A stretch of 36,169 nt of DNA from Gemmatimonadaceae bacterium (GTDB taxonomy: Bacteria; Gemmatimonadota; Gemmatimonadetes; Gemmatimonadales; Gemmatimonadaceae): assembly GCA_025453745.1 (NCBI GenBank), contig JALOPS010000003.1:1-36169 (forward strand), read 5' to 3'. The notes under the pieces were generated by a model. It made no database searches and had not been told where the DNA came from. It was given only the letters and a program-made list of their open reading frames with translations. A program made the translations under genes and the position numbers. Each line of letters begins with the position of its first letter. Positions within the stretch are counted from its first letter, which is position 1. This document shows positions 8,484 to 19,559 of this stretch, in pieces.

Positions 8484-9098
8484 TTACCGCCCCATCTCCG
8501 CAAGCGCGCGGTCGATCGCGGCGCGAAGAAACGCATCGGGGTCGACGTCAGTCGGCACCGCACGCGCGAGCTGCGCGAACTGCTTGGTCATCTCGTCGTC
8601 GATCATCGCACGCGTGGGTGAGACGACGCCGAGATCATCGATGACGCTCTCCGCCAGCCGGCGGAGTTGTGCGAGTGTCTCGGGCGACAGCGCCGCCAGT
8701 GTGGGCGCGACCGTGGGCACGCTCGACGGCGTCGCCCGCTCTCTCCGGCGCGGCGCGGTGTCAAAGAGTTGCCCCAGCGTCGCCAGCGTCACCACGAACG
8801 AGCCGGGCGTGTGCTCGCCGTAGTGTGCGATGACATTGCGCCGGCGCAGCGACGGCAACAGGCGCACGATCGCTTCGCGCACCGGCGAGTAGTCCTCGGC
8901 GCTCTGGTTGCCGCGTCCGGTGATCACCAGCACCTCCTCGCTCCCCTGCGCCTGGTGCATGCGCAGCCACTGCTCGCACTGCACGGCGGCCTGCACGGCC
9001 GTCGGCTGCTGCGCGCGGAGATTGAGCGTCCGGAGCGGGCCGAAGCGGGCTTCGTCGAACGCCCGATGGACGGGGTCGAGCGACCGGGAGCGGGGCAT
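8484..9098 (-). CDS. Smr-domain protein
   Basis: A 204-residue cytosolic protein. Residues about 24-104 match the Smr (small MutS-related) domain: TLNLRAQ replaces the usual LDLHG start, followed by a helix and VLVITGRGN, then YSPVREAIVRLL, the conserved TGxGxxS-PVR block. Smr domains nick or bind DNA or RNA, and stand-alone forms have been linked to ribosome rescue and recombination control. The D-L-H-G motif is changed to N-L-R-A, so nuclease activity may be lost. The C-terminal half (about 110-204) is helical with no recognised domain. ATG 9098 precedes the domain sensibly. It is divergent from fumC. Confidence 0.78.
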   Translation of the reverse strand: MPRSRSLDPVHRAFDEARFGPLRTLNLRAQQPTAVQAAVQCEQWLRMHQAQGSEEVLVITGRGNQSAEDYSPVREAIVRLLPSLRRRNVIAHYGEHTPGSFVVTLATLGQLFDTAPRRRERATPSSVPTVAPTLAALSPETLAQLRRLAESVIDDLGVVSPTRAMIDDEMTKQFAQLARAVPTDVDPDAFLRAAIDRALAEMGR

Positions 9099-9181
9099 GC
9101 CGAAGCATAGCGCCGGTCGCCCCCTAGATTCGAGCGCGTGCCGCGCACGTCGCACGGTGCGACCTTCTCCCGTTCCTGCGC

Positions 9182-10567
9182 ATGTCCACCCGTACCGAAA
9201 CCGATACCTTCGGCCCGATCGACGTACCCTCGGACCGCTACTGGGGCGCCCAGGCCCAACGCTCCCTCGGCAACTTCAAGATCGGCTGGGAGAAGCAACC
9301 CGCCTCCATCGTCCGGGCGCTCGGCATCGTCAAGCAGGCCTCGGCGATCACCAACATGAAGCTCGGCAAGCTCGATCCCTCCATCGGCGACGTGATCGTC
9401 AAGGCCGCGCAGGAAGTGATCGACGGGAAGCTCAACGATCACTTCCCGCTCGTCGTCTGGCAGACGGGCTCGGGCACGCAGTCGAACATGAACGCGAACG
9501 AGGTGATCTCGAATCGCGCCATCGAGATGCTCGGCGGAGTGATGGGCTCTAAGAAGCCCGTGCATCCGAACGATCACGTGAACATGAGCCAGAGCTCCAA
9601 CGACACCTTCCCCACGGCCATGCACATCGCGTGCGCCGAAGAAGTGGTCGTCCGGCTCATCCCCGCACTCGAGCACCTGCACCGCGCCCTCGACGCCAAG
9701 GCCACGGCGTGGGCCGACATCATCAAGATCGGGCGCACGCACACACAAGACGCCACGCCGGTCACGCTCGGCCAGGAGTTCTCCGGCTACGCGCAGCAGA
9801 TTGCCAACGGCATCGCCCGACTCAAGCTCTCGCTGCCGATGCTCATGGAGCTGGCACAGGGCGGCACCGCCGTCGGCACTGGCCTCGCCTCGCCGGTGGG
9901 CTTTGCCGAGGCCGTCGCCAAGGAGATCGCCACGCTCACCGGGCTGCCCTTCACGAGCGCGCCCAACAAGTTCGAGGCGCTCGCCGCACACGATGCGATG
10001 GTCTTCACGCACGGCGCCATTACCACCGTCGCGATGTCGTGCTTCAAGATCGCCAACGATATCCGCTTCCTGGGCTCGGGCCCGCGCGCAGGCCTGGGCG
10101 AACTGGCCCTGCCGGAAAACGAACCGGGCAGCTCGATCATGCCTGGCAAGGTGAACCCCACGCAGTGCGAGGCGATCACGCAGGTGGCCGCGCACATCCT
10201 CGGCAACAATGCGGCGATCGCCTTTGCCGGCAGTCAGGGACACTTCGAGTTGAACGTGTTCAACCCGATGATGGCGTACAACTTCCTGCAGTCGGTGCAA
10301 CTGCTGGCCGACGCGGCGATCAGCTTCACCGACAACTGCGTCGTCGGCATCGAGCCGCGCCTCGACAACATCGCACGCGGGCTCGCCAACTCGCTGATGC
10401 TGGTTACGCCGCTCAAGGAGAAGTACGGCTACGATCGTGCCGCGAAGATCGCCAAGACCGCGCACAAGCACGGCACGACATTGCGCGAAGAAGCGATCGC
10501 CGATGGGATTCCTGCCGACGACTTCGATACCATCGTGCGCCCCGAACTGATGATCGGGCCGGGATGA
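9182..10567 (+). CDS. fumC: class II fumarate hydratase
   Basis: A 461-residue enzyme interconverting fumarate and (S)-malate in the TCA cycle; cytosolic homotetramer in known members. The sequence starts [21 protein letters not shown], typical of FumC. It has the substrate segments [15 protein letters not shown] (94-108) and the SSNDTFPTA block (138-146), the [10 protein letters not shown] region with His187, and the flexible catalytic loop [11 protein letters not shown] (316-326) with Ser318. Length and N-terminus are normal. Fumarase rather than aspartase or adenylosuccinate lyase is supported by overall similarity of all conserved blocks to FumC. The stop codon overlaps the start of the following cyclase-like gene (ATGA). 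Confidence 0.97.
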   Translation: MSTRTETDTFGPIDVPSDRYWGAQAQRSLGNFKIGWEKQPASIVRALGIVKQASAITNMKLGKLDPSIGDVIVKAAQEVIDGKLNDHFPLVVWQTGSGTQSNMNANEVISNRAIEMLGGVMGSKKPVHPNDHVNMSQSSNDTFPTAMHIACAEEVVVRLIPALEHLHRALDAKATAWADIIKIGRTHTQDATPVTLGQEFSGYAQQIANGIARLKLSLPMLMELAQGGTAVGTGLASPVGFAEAVAKEIATLTGLPFTSAPNKFEALAAHDAMVFTHGAITTVAMSCFKIANDIRFLGSGPRAGLGELALPENEPGSSIMPGKVNPTQCEAITQVAAHILGNNAAIAFAGSQGHFELNVFNPMMAYNFLQSVQLLADAAISFTDNCVVGIEPRLDNIARGLANSLMLVTPLKEKYGYDRAAKIAKTAHKHGTTLREEAIADGIPADDFDTIVRPELMIGPG

Positions 10568-11319
10568 CGCGCGCGATCTGGTGCGTGCTGCTGCTCGTCG
10601 CCTGCGGTGCTCCGCCGCAGGCGACGAGCGACTCGGCGACGTCGATGGCCGCCGCCATGCGGCTGCCGACCGACGGGTGGATCGATGTCACCGCCGTGCT
10701 CGCCCCCGGACGCACGCCCGTGTACGAGGGCGACGCCCCGCTGCGCGTGGAGCAACTCAAGGACATGCGCCGCGGTGACGCGCTGACACTCTCCAAGCTC
10801 GACATGGGGGCGCACAGTGGCACCCACGTCGATGCGCCGCGCCACTTCGTGCGGGATGGTGTGGGAATCGACTCGATTCCGCTCGAGCGCCTGATCGGCG
10901 CCGCGCGTGTCATCGTCATCGACGACAGCGTGCAGGCCATCACGCGCGCCGAACTCGACCGGCACGACTGGCGTGGGGCGCCGCGGCTGCTCTTCCGCAC
11001 GCGCAGCTCCGCGCGCGGGTGGATGGACTCGGTGCAGTTCCATCGCGATTTCGCCTATCTCGCACCCGACGCGGCGGACGCGCTCGTCGACGCGGCGGTC
11101 CAGTTGGTGGGGATCGACTACATCAGCGCAGAGCAGTTTGGCGCGAGCGCGCCCGAGACGCATCGGCGACTGTTGGGGCGCGGCATCCCCATTGTGGAGG
11201 GGCTCGATCTCCGCGGTGCGCCGGCCGGCGATTGTGACGTGATCATCCTGCCACTTCGCGTTGCCGGCGCCGACGGCGCGCCGGCCCGGGCGCTGCTCCG
11301 GCCGCGGGCGAGACGGTGA
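10564..11319 (+). CDS. cyclase-family lipoprotein (kynurenine formamidase-like)
   Basis: A 251-residue predicted lipoprotein: the N-terminal sequence [14 protein letters not shown] has a lipobox LVAC with Cys14. The remainder matches the cyclase / kynurenine formamidase superfamily, with the metal-binding signature [12 protein letters not shown] (HxGTHxDxPxHF) and [11 protein letters not shown] plus a late [17 protein letters not shown] block, typical of these Zn or Mn hydrolases. Family members hydrolyse N-formylkynurenine or other amides and lactones; a periplasmic lipoprotein version suggests an extracytoplasmic substrate that cannot be named. It overlaps fumC by 4 nt (ATGA), so the two are translationally coupled. 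Confidence 0.88.
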   Translation: MTRAIWCVLLLVACGAPPQATSDSATSMAAAMRLPTDGWIDVTAVLAPGRTPVYEGDAPLRVEQLKDMRRGDALTLSKLDMGAHSGTHVDAPRHFVRDGVGIDSIPLERLIGAARVIVIDDSVQAITRAELDRHDWRGAPRLLFRTRSSARGWMDSVQFHRDFAYLAPDAADALVDAAVQLVGIDYISAEQFGASAPETHRRLLGRGIPIVEGLDLRGAPAGDCDVIILPLRVAGADGAPARALLRPRARR

Positions 11320-11453
11320 GCGTTCGCCCGAGGCCACGCGACGCGTGACGCTCCGGGCCCAACTGATCAGACGATCCAGCGCTGGCCCGCGTCACGCGGT
11401 GTAGCGGGCTCGGCCGGCGGCCGATGCTCTCCGTACCGTCAGTGCAATTAGTC

Positions 11454-11465
11454 CGCCATATGGCG
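11454..11465. promoter_or_regulatory. 12-bp perfect palindrome, possible operator
   Basis: CGCCATATGGCG is a perfect 12-bp palindrome 45 nt upstream of the histidine kinase start, in an AT-richer patch (GCAATTAG just before). A dimeric regulator could bind here; none is identified. Confidence 0.35.
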
Positions 11466-11480
11466 TGACCAGCATGGGCG

Positions 11481-11499
11481 TGATCCGTCTCACGGATCA
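11481..11499 (+). promoter_or_regulatory. perfect 8-bp inverted repeat before the kinase start codon
   Basis: TGATCCGT-CTC-ACGGATCA ends 11 nt before the ATG at 11511, where a ribosome binding site would normally lie. It could be an operator or an RNA hairpin that limits translation. The only Shine-Dalgarno-like bases left are AGAAG. Confidence 0.4.
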
Positions 11500-11510
11500 G
11501 AAGATTCCGT

Positions 11511-14157
<2,647 letters not shown>

Positions 14158-14165
<8 letters not shown>

Positions 14166-15279
14166 GTTTGCCATCGCGTCCGACGCGACCCCGCTGATCG
14201 CCATCGTCGATGACGATCCGATGGTGCGCGTGGTGCTGACCCGCGTGCTCGCCCGTCTGGGTGCCGTGCGCTGCCACGACTTCGGCACCCCCGATGCCTT
14301 TCTCGCCTGGCTGGGCGATCATCTGCCCGATGTGGTGATCACCGATCACGACATGGGGGAGATGACCGGCACCGAGCTCATTGGCATCCTCCGCAGCATC
14401 CCCCGCTGCGTCGATGTGCCGACACTCATGATCACCGCGCACGACGATCGGGCGATCCGGCACGCCGCATTGCAAGCGGGCGCCAGCGACTTCCTGGCCA
14501 AGCCGATCGATGCGGAAGAGGTGTTGCTGCGCACCCGGAACATGCTCACCGTCAGCGCCAGCCGTCGCCTCCTCGCACAGCGCGCCGACGACCTGGAGCG
14601 TGAGGTGGCCCGCGCCACCGCGATGCTCGCGGCACGGGAGCGCGAGATCGTGCTCCGGCTCTCGCGCGCCGCCGAGCAGCGCGACGAAGAGACGGGCCTG
14701 CACGTACAGCGCATCGCCGAGTACTCGCGCGTGCTCGCGCGGGAGTTGGGGCTCCCGGCCGACGCGCAGCAGCGGCTCTGGCTGGCCGCACCCATGCACG
14801 ACGTGGGCAAGATCGGCGTGCCGGACGCCATTCTGCGCAAACCCGGCAGCCTCACCGCCGCCGAGCGACGCATCATGCAGGAGCACGTACGCATTGGCCA
14901 CGACCTGCTCGCCGGCAGCGGCATCGCACTCCTCGATGCGGCCGCGCAGATCGCCCTGCGCCATCACGAGCGTTTCGATGGCAGCGGCTATCCCGATGGC
15001 CTCGTCGGCGAGGCGACGCCGCTCGATGCACGCATTGTCTCGGTGGCCGATGTCTTCGACGCGCTGACGACCGCGCGCTCGTACAAGGCGGCGTGGCCGA
15101 TCGACGCCGCCATCGAGCACATCCGCCGGGCCGCCGGCACGCAGTTCGATCCCACCGTCGTCGACGCGTTTCTCTCGGCGGAATCGCAGATCAGTGCCAC
15201 CGCGCGGCGACTCGCCGAGCCGCGGCTGCTTCGACCGACTCCCACCTCCTCTCCCCGTGTGGCCGTGAGCGCGGCCTGA
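14158..15279 (+). CDS. response regulator with HD-GYP c-di-GMP phosphodiesterase output
   Basis: A 373-residue two-domain protein. The receiver (about 12-130) has the acidic patch VDDD (17-20), phospho-acceptor Asp63 in VITDHDMG and Lys115 in LAKPID. A coiled-coil-like linker (about 135-165) leads to the HD-GYP domain: HDVGKIG (214-220) supplies the HD pair and HHERFDGSGYPDGL (269-282) the GYP motif, all canonical, so it should be an active phosphodiesterase hydrolysing cyclic di-GMP. The ATG at 14158 overlaps the kinase stop by 8 nt, which strongly suggests that the kinase Hpt passes phosphate to Asp63. Longer upstream starts would lie inside the kinase gene. Confidence 0.95.
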
Positions 15280-15311
15280 TGCCGCTCGCGTCCCCCTCTT
15301 ACCTCGCAGTC

Positions 15312-16553
15312 ATGAAGCGTTCTCTGTTCCTCCTCATTGCCGCGACTGTGCGCCTCAGCGCGCAGTCCGGTGAAGGCTCCGGTGCCACCTTCGGTGGACT
15401 CGGCAGCGTGGCCGGTGGCGTCACCAACCGTGGTGTCTATCAGGCCGGCACGCCCGACGGCTCGTACCAGAATTCGCAGTTCGGGCTGCGCACCACCGTT
15501 CCCTTCGGCGATCGGCTGGCCGTGTCAGCGCTGGTCAACTGGCGCGAAGAGGGACAAGGCCTCGGGGCACCGCGCACGGACATCACCTATCTGTTCGCGA
15601 CGTATCGGCTCTCGCCAGCGTGGGACCTGCGGCTCGGCAAGGTGAAGTTCCCCAACAATCTCTACAGCGAAGTATTCGATATTGGCACGCTGCGCCCATT
15701 CTTGTCACTGCCGCAGGGGATCTATGGCGGTACGGGCAACGCGTTCACGAGCTACACGGGCATCGGTGTCAACGGCACCGCCTATCTCGGCGACTGGCAG
15801 CTTGGCGTGGCCGCCAACGTCAGCGGCGGCACGTTCCGCTACTCGTCGCCGCGCGGCGCGCTCATTCCCGGTGCGCCCACGGGGGACATCGACGTCAACA
15901 TCACGCGCTCGATCGGAGGGCGCGTCTTCGTGCGGCCCCCTGTGCCGGGCCTGCTCATCGGCTTCTCCGGCGCGGCGCCCAGCTTCTTCACCTGTCCGGG
16001 CAACGGTACCATCCTCACCTGTCCGATCGGCGTGACGGGACGTCAGGGGTCGGTGCAGCTCGAGTACGTCAACAGCCGGCTCTGGCTCCGCAGTGAGTAC
16101 GCGTTGCTGCGCGCCCAAGGCTTCATTCGCACGCGCGCGGGCTACGCGCAGGCCGCGTGGTTTCTCACGAAGCAGTGGCAGATCGCCGCGCAGTACGACA
16201 TGCTGCGCGAGACGTTTGAGATCGACGTACCGCTGTCCCCGGCGTCCACGCTGCCACCCGGCGCGATGTCTCCGATCGCCCCCCCGCCGGGGGCGACCGT
16301 GCCTCCCACGCAGATGCTGCCGCCGAACCTCGGCCAACTGCTGCCGAACACACTCGACCGGCATCGGGACGTGGCGCTGGGACTCAACTACTGGTTCTCG
16401 CCCGATATCGTCGCCAAGCTCTCCGTGCACGATGTGGACGGCTGGCGCTTCTCGCGGCCGGGGACGTCGGCGTTGATCGGTGGCATCATGACTCGGCAGT
16501 TCCCCCCATCGCGCTCGCGCCTCCTGCAGGCCGGCATTCAGTTCAACTTCTGA
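15312..16553 (+). CDS. outer-membrane beta-barrel, porin-like
   Basis: A 413-residue exported protein with signal peptide MKRSLFLLIAATVRLSAQ and alternating hydrophobic/polar strands across its length, such as LRLGKVKFPNNLYSE, rich in Gly, Tyr and aromatic pairs. It ends LQAGIQFNF, with the terminal Phe expected for barrel insertion. The region is similar in style to proteins annotated as porins or DcaP-like channels, but I cannot name the family. A Pro-rich insert at about 315-340 (PPPGATVPPTQMLPP) probably forms a loop. An earlier in-frame ATG at 15279 overlaps the HD-GYP stop (TGATG) and would add 11 residues before the signal peptide. Its stop overlaps the next gene. Confidence 0.78.
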   Translation: MKRSLFLLIAATVRLSAQSGEGSGATFGGLGSVAGGVTNRGVYQAGTPDGSYQNSQFGLRTTVPFGDRLAVSALVNWREEGQGLGAPRTDITYLFATYRLSPAWDLRLGKVKFPNNLYSEVFDIGTLRPFLSLPQGIYGGTGNAFTSYTGIGVNGTAYLGDWQLGVAANVSGGTFRYSSPRGALIPGAPTGDIDVNITRSIGGRVFVRPPVPGLLIGFSGAAPSFFTCPGNGTILTCPIGVTGRQGSVQLEYVNSRLWLRSEYALLRAQGFIRTRAGYAQAAWFLTKQWQIAAQYDMLRETFEIDVPLSPASTLPPGAMSPIAPPPGATVPPTQMLPPNLGQLLPNTLDRHRDVALGLNYWFSPDIVAKLSVHDVDGWRFSRPGTSALIGGIMTRQFPPSRSRLLQAGIQFNF

Positions 16554-17038
16554 TGCCGATGCCCAGGATGACCCTCGAGCGCACCGCTCCGCCGCGGTGG
16601 CTGCAACTCGGCGCGCTCTGCGTCGCGCTCGCCATGCCTGCCGCCCTGTCCGCACAACTGCGCGTGATCGCGCACCCGAGCTACCCCGAGTCCGACATCT
16701 CGGTGCGCGACCTCGGCCGCCTCTATCGTGGCGAGTACTCCGCGCTCGTCAGCGGGCAGCGCGCCGTACTCGCCGAGCAGGGGCCGGCGCGCGTGCGCTA
16801 CGTGCGCACCGTCACCGGCATGGATGACGATCAGTTCCGGCGCCATTGGATCCGCATCGTGTTCGCGGGTACGCCGGTGCAACCACCGCGCGGGTTTTCC
16901 GACGCCGACGCCGTGTGCGCCTTTGTCGCGCGCACGCCCGGTGCGATGGCGATTGTCGACGGGCGGTGTGATGGGTCGGTCAAGACGCTCTCCGTCAACG
17001 GCAAGAGCGTCGGCGACGCGCAGTACCCGTTGCGGTAG
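16553..17038 (+). CDS. small periplasmic phosphate-binding-like protein
   Basis: A 161-residue exported protein; the signal peptide ends PAALSAQ (about residue 35). The mature part resembles the short PstS-like (PBP-like) domain family: VIAHPSYPESDISVRDLGRL, YRGEYSALVSGQRAV, then FRRHWIRIVFAGTPVQPPRGF and VARTPGAMAIVDG, matching the usual (I/L)xxIFxG, FxG...PP and PGAIGY positions. These short proteins are often found beside two-component or c-di-GMP genes and could act as a ligand-sensing partner of a membrane sensor. Start at 16553 overlaps the barrel stop (TGATG); ATGs at 16559 and 16568 are alternatives. Ligand is unknown. Confidence 0.8.
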   Translation: MPMPRMTLERTAPPRWLQLGALCVALAMPAALSAQLRVIAHPSYPESDISVRDLGRLYRGEYSALVSGQRAVLAEQGPARVRYVRTVTGMDDDQFRRHWIRIVFAGTPVQPPRGFSDADAVCAFVARTPGAMAIVDGRCDGSVKTLSVNGKSVGDAQYPLR

Positions 17039-17081
17039 GGCATGGCGTGGGGCGACGCGTTGCGCGTCGCCTCACCATGCC
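17039..17081. terminator. bidirectional hairpin between convergent genes
   Basis: GGCATGG...GGGGCGACGCG pairs with GCGTCGCCTC...CCATGCC around a TTGCG-type loop, giving about 18 paired bases with a 2-nt bulge and one wobble. It fills the 48 nt between the periplasmic binding protein (+) and alkaline phosphatase (-) stops. Confidence 0.8.
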
Positions 17082-17086
17082 GCGTG

Positions 17087-18742
17087 CTACCGGATCGCGC
17101 GGCGCAGCACGACGCCGTCGAGAGGCTCGGTCGGCGGCACGCCGAGCACTGCGGCCAGCGTGGGGGCCAGATCGACGGTGCGGACATAGCCGCCGAATCG
17201 CCCGCTCGTGAACGGGACTCCCCAGAAGAGCAGCGGCACGCGCGTGTCATAGTCGTGTGGCGAGCCGTGCGTCGCGTAGCGCGTCTGCGCCCAATAGCCA
17301 TACGGCTGCAGCGTCACCGTGGCGATCACGGGCAAGTCGGCCGGCATGCTGTGCAGCCACCGACGCGCGATCTTGTCGCCGCGCGCCGCCATCGCCGGCA
17401 GTCGCTCGGCGCGATCGACGCGCCAGACGCCGGGCAGTTTCGCGAGGTCCGCGAGTAACCGCGTCACGACTGCCGTGGCCTTGGGCCCCACACGTGCGAC
17501 CGCTGCACGGTCGAGCAGCACCATGCCGCTTTCGAAGTCGAGCGTGTCGGTGACACCGAGCGCGAGCAGCGCCGAACGCGCTGCGCTGATCGTGGGCACG
17601 ACGTTGGTGCGACCGCGCTCCGGGTCGCTGCCGGCAAAGTGCAGTTCGGGAAAGGGGGCCACACCATGGTCGGCCGTGAGTGCGATGAGCACCCGCGTGG
17701 AGTCGACGCGCGTAAAGAGACTGTCGAGAAACGCGCCCATCGCCCGATCGAGTCGCACCACCTGATCGTGCAGCTCGCGCGAATCCGGCCCGAAGCGGTG
17801 CCCGATCGCGTCCGTCGTCGAAAGCGATACGGCCAGCAGGTCCGTGTGTCCCATGCGCCCGAGCGTGAGCGCGTCGACGCCCGCGAGTGCGAAGCGCAGC
17901 GTCAGCTCGTCCATCCATGGGAAGTCCGTGTACGTGCGTGCCGCCTCGGCGGTGTCTTGTGCGGCAACATGCGGAAAGGTGAAGTCCCTCCCTTGGTATT
18001 CGACAGGAACGCTGTCCGGCTCGGGATACGCCGATGCAGGGAGCAGCAGCGACCACGTCTGTCCCGCCGAGCGGTGCGGAATGCGCAGTGCATTGAAGCG
18101 CTGCACCCAGGTCGGCAGCGTATCGGCGTAGTACGTGCTGGTGGTGAAGCGTCCGTCGTTGGCGTACCAATAGATCGACTGCTTCGCGCGCCCGAGCGGC
18201 AGGATCGCGCCCCGATCCTTGCGTGAGACCGAGAGCGCACGCGCGAGCGGGTCGCGCGTCCGCATCCAGTCGATCAACGCCGAGCCACGAAAGCGGAACG
18301 GTGACGCGCCCTGCCCGCCGCCACCGAGCAACGGTGCCTGCGGATCGAGCACGCCGGCGTTGTTGCGCACAATGCCGGTATGCGAGGGAAAGCGACCGGC
18401 AAGAGTGGTCGCATGCCCCGGCGCCGTCTCGGACGTGGCGTGATCGTGGTGCGCGTCGGTGAAGAAGGCACCACCGCGCGCCAGGCGTCCGAGCCCGCCG
18501 GTGAGCTGCACGCCAAAGCGGTCGAAGTAGTCCGGGCGGAGCTGGTCCACCGTGAAGAGCACGACGAGCGCGGGTGGCGCGACCGTGGGGGACGCCGGGC
18601 GCGACTGCGCGAGCAGCGGCGCTCGCAGCGACACGCACGTCATGGTACCCACGACCGTGCCGATGAGGACGGCCAGCCGACGTTCGGCGTGGCGGATGCA
18701 ACGAGGCGCACGACGCGATGCGCGCGGGAGGGCGGCGATCAT
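17087..18742 (-). CDS. alkaline phosphatase family protein (PafA-like)
   Basis: A 551-residue exported enzyme of the alkaline phosphatase superfamily. An N-terminal hydrophobic stretch (about 22-46, ending PLLAQ) looks like a signal peptide after a basic n-region. The metal and nucleophile sites fit PafA / type I phosphodiesterases: Asp66 in FTVDQLRPDYFDRF, SETAPGHATT with nucleophile Thr106, then SLSTTDAIGHRFGPDS (Asp/His ligands), TADHGVAPF and a late GSPHDYDTRVPLLFWG. It hydrolyses phosphate monoesters or diesters in the periplasm. The start may instead be 18793, adding 17 residues; 18742 gives a shorter and more usual n-region. It is divergent from an outer-membrane barrel gene and convergent with the phosphate-binding-like protein. 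Confidence 0.9.
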   Translation of the reverse strand: MIAALPRASRRAPRCIRHAERRLAVLIGTVVGTMTCVSLRAPLLAQSRPASPTVAPPALVVLFTVDQLRPDYFDRFGVQLTGGLGRLARGGAFFTDAHHDHATSETAPGHATTLAGRFPSHTGIVRNNAGVLDPQAPLLGGGGQGASPFRFRGSALIDWMRTRDPLARALSVSRKDRGAILPLGRAKQSIYWYANDGRFTTSTYYADTLPTWVQRFNALRIPHRSAGQTWSLLLPASAYPEPDSVPVEYQGRDFTFPHVAAQDTAEAARTYTDFPWMDELTLRFALAGVDALTLGRMGHTDLLAVSLSTTDAIGHRFGPDSRELHDQVVRLDRAMGAFLDSLFTRVDSTRVLIALTADHGVAPFPELHFAGSDPERGRTNVVPTISAARSALLALGVTDTLDFESGMVLLDRAAVARVGPKATAVVTRLLADLAKLPGVWRVDRAERLPAMAARGDKIARRWLHSMPADLPVIATVTLQPYGYWAQTRYATHGSPHDYDTRVPLLFWGVPFTSGRFGGYVRTVDLAPTLAAVLGVPPTEPLDGVVLRRAIR

Positions 18743-18888
18743 GGGCGCAAAGCTACGGGACCCCGACGTGAGCGCCATCGCGCCGAGGGTCATGGGGTGG
18801 TCACAAGCTTCCGCGCGGGCGTTATCGTCCCTGCTGGTCGCGCGCGCACGGTGACGCGGCGACTCCCCCTCAGTCGGAGTGTGGTCCG

Positions 18889-19530
18889 ATGGTCCGTTCG
18901 GTCGTTCGCAGCACCATGACGCTGATCGCGTGTGGTGTCCTCTCGACAGTGCTCGCGCCCACGGCGGAGGCGCAGAACCGCGAGCGGCTCGTCCGCATCG
19001 GGTTTTCCGGCGGCGCCGCCGTGCCCATCGGCGACATCGCCGACTATGCCAACGCCGGCGCTGCCGTGCAGGGCTTCCTGCAGATCGCGCCTGCCAACTG
19101 GCCGACCACCTTTCGATTGGGCGCCCTCTACTCGCGCTTCGCCGGCAAGGATGGCGCGAGCCTGACGCTCCCGCCGACGCCGGTCGGCAGCGGCATTCCT
19201 ACGCAGCAGGCGCTCGTCGACGGCACACAACTGCTCGGTGGACTCGCGCAGGTGCGTTACGAACTGGCGAAGGGCTCGAGCGTGCGGCCCTACGTGATCG
19301 GCGGCGCGGGCGCCTTCAACGTCCGGCAGACGTTCGCCGATCTGCGCTCCGGCAACAGCGTCGACAAGGTGCGCTTCGCGCTCGACGGCGGCGCGGGCTT
19401 CACCTTCGCGTTTGCCGGTGCCGACGCCTTCGTCGAAGCGCGCATCAGCAATCTCTTTGGCGCCGATGGCGTCGCGCGCGAACTCAGCTCGCTGCGCGTG
19501 GTGCCGATCTCCTTCGGCGTCGTGTTCTGA
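18889..19530 (+). CDS. small outer-membrane beta-barrel protein
   Basis: A 213-residue exported protein. The signal peptide ends APTAEAQ (about residue 29). The remainder has eight-strand-barrel character: LVRIGFSGGAAVPIGD at the start, repeated Gly/aromatic alternation, VRPYVIGGAGAFN in the middle, and a C-terminal strand ending ISFGVVF with a terminal Phe. This is typical of OmpA/OmpX-size outer membrane proteins with a beta-barrel domain; the exact function cannot be told. An internal ATG at 18916 would start directly at MTLIACG and is an alternative. The gene is divergent from the alkaline phosphatase and convergent with the CBM48 operon. Confidence 0.78.
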   Translation: MVRSVVRSTMTLIACGVLSTVLAPTAEAQNRERLVRIGFSGGAAVPIGDIADYANAGAAVQGFLQIAPANWPTTFRLGALYSRFAGKDGASLTLPPTPVGSGIPTQQALVDGTQLLGGLAQVRYELAKGSSVRPYVIGGAGAFNVRQTFADLRSGNSVDKVRFALDGGAGFTFAFAGADAFVEARISNLFGADGVARELSSLRVVPISFGVVF

Positions 19531-19532
19531 TC

Positions 19533-19559
19533 GCGTCGGCGTCGGCCCCGCGCCAACGC
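19533..19559. terminator. short hairpin between convergent genes
   Basis: GCGTCGGCG (19533-19541) and CGCCAACGC (19551-19559) form a 9-bp stem with one mismatch and a 9-nt loop, reaching the end of the next gene. It fills the 28-nt gap between convergent stops, with no U tract. Confidence 0.5.

Larger units (their letters stand above)
11320..11510. other. intergenic region upstream of the sensor kinase operon
   Basis: About 190 nt with no coding frame. It contains two perfect inverted repeats close to the kinase start, listed separately, and probably the promoter of the 11511-17038 operon. No good -35/-10 pair is seen. Confidence 0.5.

Noticed and set aside
8924-10471. 515-codon frame antisense to fumC
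   Set aside because: Shadow frame of fumC, which is fully conserved on the plus strand.
11320-11510. c-di-GMP riboswitch upstream of the kinase / HD-GYP operon
   Set aside because: The conserved GEMM core sequences are not present; only short inverted repeats are seen.
17247-18701. 484-codon minus-strand frame inside the alkaline phosphatase
   Set aside because: Alternative frame of the phosphatase; product is Arg/Ala-rich with no motif.
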